In this document: positions 61,062-64,000 of the stretch, in pieces | Layout of the letters: every line of letters starts with the position of its first letter | Position numbering within the stretch: the stretch's first letter is position 1 | NCBI GenBank assembly: GCA_036971715.1 | Contig: JAVHJL010000007.1 | Coordinates: 3,224,001-3,288,000 of the forward strand | DNA: 64,000 nt | Direction: 5' to 3' | From: Arthrobotrys musiformis | Lineage: Eukaryota; Ascomycota; Orbiliomycetes; Orbiliales; Orbiliaceae | Notes under the pieces: generated by a model | What the model was told of the DNA's origin: nothing | What the model saw: the letters and a program-made list of their open reading frames with translations, nothing else | The model's database searches: none | Program-made: the position numbers and the translations under genes

Positions 61062-62185
61062 GCTCTTCAAGTTCTTCGAGTTCGAGCTCTTCCTCTAGTT
61101 CTTCTAGCTCTAGTTCTTCTAGCTCTAGCTCGTCTAGCTCTAGCTCGTCTAGCTCCAGCTCGTCTAGCTCATCTTCCAGCTCAAGTGTTGTTACTTCTAC
61201 GAGCACTCAGAGTATTTACCCGCAACCGACTATTGCCACTACGGTTACTGCGGCCACTGGAATCCAGATTGCAGGCATCCAGCCCACTGTCATATCAACT
61301 TCCGGGAAGAGATCGATCCGTGGCATCTCCAAGCGACAAAACTCTGTTGTTTGGATTGGAGAGTCAATCCAAACAGACGGTACTAGCCGTTTTATCTTCG
61401 TCGACGATGCATCGTCCGCTGCTACCTTTGACCTATCTCAAAAGCAACTTATTTCCACGGACTCCGGGAACTACATTACGTTCGCGTCGCTCTCCGATGT
61501 CGCTGCGGGCTTGGGTCCCTGGGAGGCCAGCACGGATGCAGGAGATATTAGTGTCGAGTTCGTCATCGACGGCAGTAGCGGTGCTCTCGTCTGGAGCCAT
61601 CCTAGCTTCTCTGCTATGTTGAACTTCCATCCAGCCGTTTGCTACACTGTCTCCGGAACGACTACTGCTGTTGATTGGATTTATAATCCTGCTAGCACAG
61701 GAAACTGCGAAAGATTTGTTGTCCAAGCCACTGGCGGCGACCTCGTTGCTGCGACGGTGACCCCGTCCCTCACATCTATCGTCCCAACCGGTGCGCAAAC
61801 CTGGGTTGGAACTACCCCCTCGCCGCCCACCACGACCACATCGTCTTCGTCTTCTTCAGATACTGATACCGCCGAACCGACCGAGACCGAAAGTGGCGTC
61901 ACCACCGAAACCGTCATTGATACCGCTACCATCACCAGCAGCACCCAGATCACCTCGGTAGTTACTGCTACTTCGTGTGATAATTGGGGATCTTGCGACC
62001 AATGGACCTCAACCACCACCCAGACGAGCACTACCCTTTACACCAAGCCATGCACCACTGCGCTCCCTGTCCCCGTTCCTGTTTCTGGGGCTGCTGGGCC
62101 CGGGTCCGCTTGGTTCTTGGCAAAGTGTATGCTTTCCGCTTCGTTTGCCTCGGCCATCGGGTTTGTTCTAACAACGTCTTGGTAA
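60812..62185 (+). CDS. Poly-Ser, GPI-type cell-wall protein
   Basis: Single exon; the start is MHRRTG at 60812 rather than an in-frame ATG 15 bases earlier, as it precedes a good signal peptide (SASLLLTAVTVLGFFAQTEA). This gives 457 aa. Residues 64-125 are 62 consecutive serines. Dibasic sites NRR, GKR and SKR could be processed by a Kex2-like protease. A folded domain of about 160 residues follows (VVWIGESIQTDGTSRFIFV ... NCERFVVQ) with two Cys and hydrophobic strands; it resembles a fungal surface-domain family of unknown function (DUF7908-like, tentative). A Thr/Ser-rich stalk with a few Cys precedes a hydrophobic C-terminus (GPGSAWFLAKCMLSASFASA...), consistent with a GPI signal. A long antisense frame exists only because poly-Ser codons read as Glu/Asp/Leu in reverse. 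Confidence 0.85.
61016..61060. repeat. (TCG)15 microsatellite in the poly-Ser coding tract
   Basis: Fifteen perfect TCG repeats coding for Ser, flanked by TCT/AGC/AGT Ser codons and AGCTCT/AGCTCG-type repeats to about 61186. Confidence 0.95.
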
Positions 62186-63174
62186 GCATGCCGTATTTAT
62201 CCAATATCTATCTTTGCGGATAATATAAAATTAAAAACCTCACTTTGTCTTTTATTTTATTCACTGCTTCCTTTCCTTGGGATGATGCTCTGCCTGTGTA
62301 CTTTTCTTCTGCTCCGAGCTATACGTTTTTTAATCACAGCCTTTTTTTTTTTGCCCTCTTTCATATCACTCCATGACCTGGGAACGAGACCAGGTATACC
62401 GGAAGGACCTCGAAACTTGAGCGGTATTCAAATTTGCATCTTGACGCCATCTTGATGTCTCTGGGTTTGCGTCGTTCATTTGGCTACATGAGCTACCGGC
62501 TAGGGGGAGGGAAGGACTTCTGTCTAGCGCCAAGACTGGATGTTCTATCCCTTTCCAGTATTTGATATCTCCGATTGTTTATTGAGCTTCAAGATCTCTG
62601 GGATGAAGATTCGCCCGGTCGGGTCCTCCACTATTCATTTAATTAGCTATTTAGACATTTTTTTTATAAATTAGATTTAATTTTTTTGTGTCTAGTTATT
62701 AAGAGAATGAATGGTAATATTTAATATTAATGCCGTGTCTTCTTTCATAACTTCACGACTGAAAAAGAGTACATATGTATGATGAGGTAGCTGAAATGAT
62801 CGATACATTTCGGGGAGAACCGGGGGTAAGGGAGGGTTCTGTGGAGTGCTTCTGGCTCTGAGAAATATTGGAATTTCTAAGTTGAAATGATCTCGTACCC
62901 AGACGCCAGGAGGTGGTGGTGAAAACTAGAATAGATCGACCTATAATGCATGCTCAGGTATCAAGATGAGTATATATATATATATGTACATCTACAAGTA
63001 TCTGGTATGCACCGTATGTTTACGAAAAGTACAAGTATGCTTTGCGATAGTTGTGGAGTTCATATGGAGGCCAGCCGATAGGCTAGAGGTGATGCGTTGG
63101 GGGGTGTCGTGGGGGAAGAAAAATCATCCGCCTAAAAACAGCTCACACCGAGTCGACAGCGAAAGAGCACAACC
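62186..63174. other. Intergenic, 3' flanks of convergent genes
   Basis: T-rich flank of the wall-protein gene, a (TA)n tract near 62971, and the 3' flank of the rhomboid gene. A short frame near 62966-63280 is not supported because it overlaps the rhomboid end. Confidence 0.55.
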
Positions 63175-64000
63175 CTACGATTTGCGTAACTGCCTCCTAA
63201 TGGCCGCCTCTCTTCTTCTCCGAGCTTCTTCTTTCAACCAGGCGGCCAAGCCAGCACCGGAAAGTAAACCGCCTAGATGAGCGGCGTGATCCATCCACAT
63301 ACTCCATCCGAATATTAAGGATGTGAATTCCCAGACACCCATTGCCGTTGCAATTGTGGCAGCTTTAAGGGTGAAAAGCGGGAGAAGGACGAAGTATAGC
63401 TCGGTACTAGCAGCGAGTTAGTGGTGTCTCTACTTTCACCTAGCCAAGGAGGGAAACGTACTCAGGATTGAGAACAGCATAACCTCCCAGAACCCCGAAC
63501 ACGGCCCCAGAAGCGCCGAGGCCGAATACATGGAACCGCCTCGTGAATACGTTTACTGCCAGTGAAGTAAACGACGCGAGTACGCCCGATGAGACGTATA
63601 AAGCGAGGAAGTTGCCCCGGCCGATTTGTTCGCATACTAACGATCGACACCCGGATCGTCAGTAACCTTCTCGCGAAGGTATATTCTCCAGATTAACCGT
63701 CTCAATTGACCGACTCACAGGGTGAACCAATAAAAAATAACCCCGCCATATTAGCTGCAAAATGCCAAATTGTGTGGTGGCTGAATACGCTCCCGAGAAG
63801 GCTAAAGACTCTTGGATCGCCGGGGCATTGGACAAAGTGCGTGTTCAAGACCCTCCAAAGCGGGGGGATCCGCCAAGCCAATAATATCACAAAATTGGCG
63901 GCGATTATTCCACCGATTGTAGCAATTGCCATCGGGATTTGCGGGAACAAACGGTCCTTTTGCTGCGGGTGAACATACGTAAGGGCGTAATAGGCGCTGC
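63175..64000 (-). CDS. PCP1: Mitochondrial rhomboid protease, Pcp1/PARL-like, 5' end beyond window
   Basis: The 3' part of a minus-strand gene: exons 63719 to beyond 64000, 63462-63636 and 63175-63406, phases matching. Rhomboids are intramembrane serine proteases; in fungal mitochondria Pcp1 processes dynamin-like Mgm1 and others. Visible: TYVHPQQKDRLFPQIPMA, an L1-loop-like stretch, SVFSHHTIWHFAANMAGLFFIG (conserved His and Asn pair), GLGASGAVFGVLGGY with the catalytic Ser in GASG, and MDHAAHLGGLLSG with the catalytic His. The tail is short and basic (EEARRRREAAIRRQLRKS). The start, mitochondrial presequence and first helices are outside the window. A 4-base-wide shift was checked at the CCCT|GTGAGT donor, which yields FIGSPLCEQIGRG. 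Confidence 0.92.

Noticed and set aside
60730..61206. Long minus-strand frame rich in Glu, Leu and Asp
   Set aside because: It is the reverse complement of the poly-Ser repeat in the wall-protein gene; repeats of TCG/AGC stay open in all frames.

Overview
This window is nuclear DNA from a filamentous ascomycete (Pezizomycotina). The case rests on many short introns (mostly about 50-100 nt, with GTAWGT-type donors and CTAAY branch sites), two Zn2Cys6 transcription factors, a DUF3712-type protein, a Tgl-type patatin with DUF3336-like exons, a YAT amino-acid permease, and long AT-rich spacers. The species cannot be named from the sequence alone. I found no rRNA, CRISPR array, intact transposon or confident tRNA. 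All gene models were spliced by hand, and reading frames were checked across each junction.

Layout. 0-5.6 kb: a small Cys/His-rich protein (-), then a 4.7 kb spacer. 5.6-10.5 kb: a seven-exon Baeyer-Villiger/flavin monooxygenase (+) facing, tail to tail, a Zn2Cys6 regulator (-). 12.2-14.3 kb: amino-acid permease (-). 16.6-17.6 kb: class II ketose-bisphosphate aldolase (-). 18.9-19.6 kb: a frameshifted relic that looks like a trypsin-fold protease gene (+). 20.2-22.5 kb: a catalase (-) with three microexons (4, 6 and 12 nt) and a possible mitochondrial leader. 23.8-26.5 kb: a second, large Zn2Cys6 regulator (-). 26.5-31.9 kb: spacer.

31.9-42.0 kb is a housekeeping block on the + strand: DUF3712 membrane protein, CHORD/CS co-chaperone, a lysine-rich ER-anchored protein, and the ER cargo receptor Erv29/SURF4. 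43-45 kb: a patatin/Tgl-like protein lacking the usual nucleophile. 45.4-46.5 kb: a multi-pass membrane protein. 46.7-47.7 kb: an SDR oxidoreductase (-). 49-62 kb holds three cell-surface proteins (two single-pass Cys- and Thr/Ser-rich receptor-like proteins, and a poly-Ser GPI-type wall protein) plus a charged protein of unknown function. The right edge cuts a mitochondrial rhomboid protease (Pcp1-like, -).

No operon-like system or clear biosynthetic cluster is present. The strongest unusual observations are the catalase exon structure with its alternative start, the patatin-fold protein without a catalytic serine, and the broken protease-like gene.
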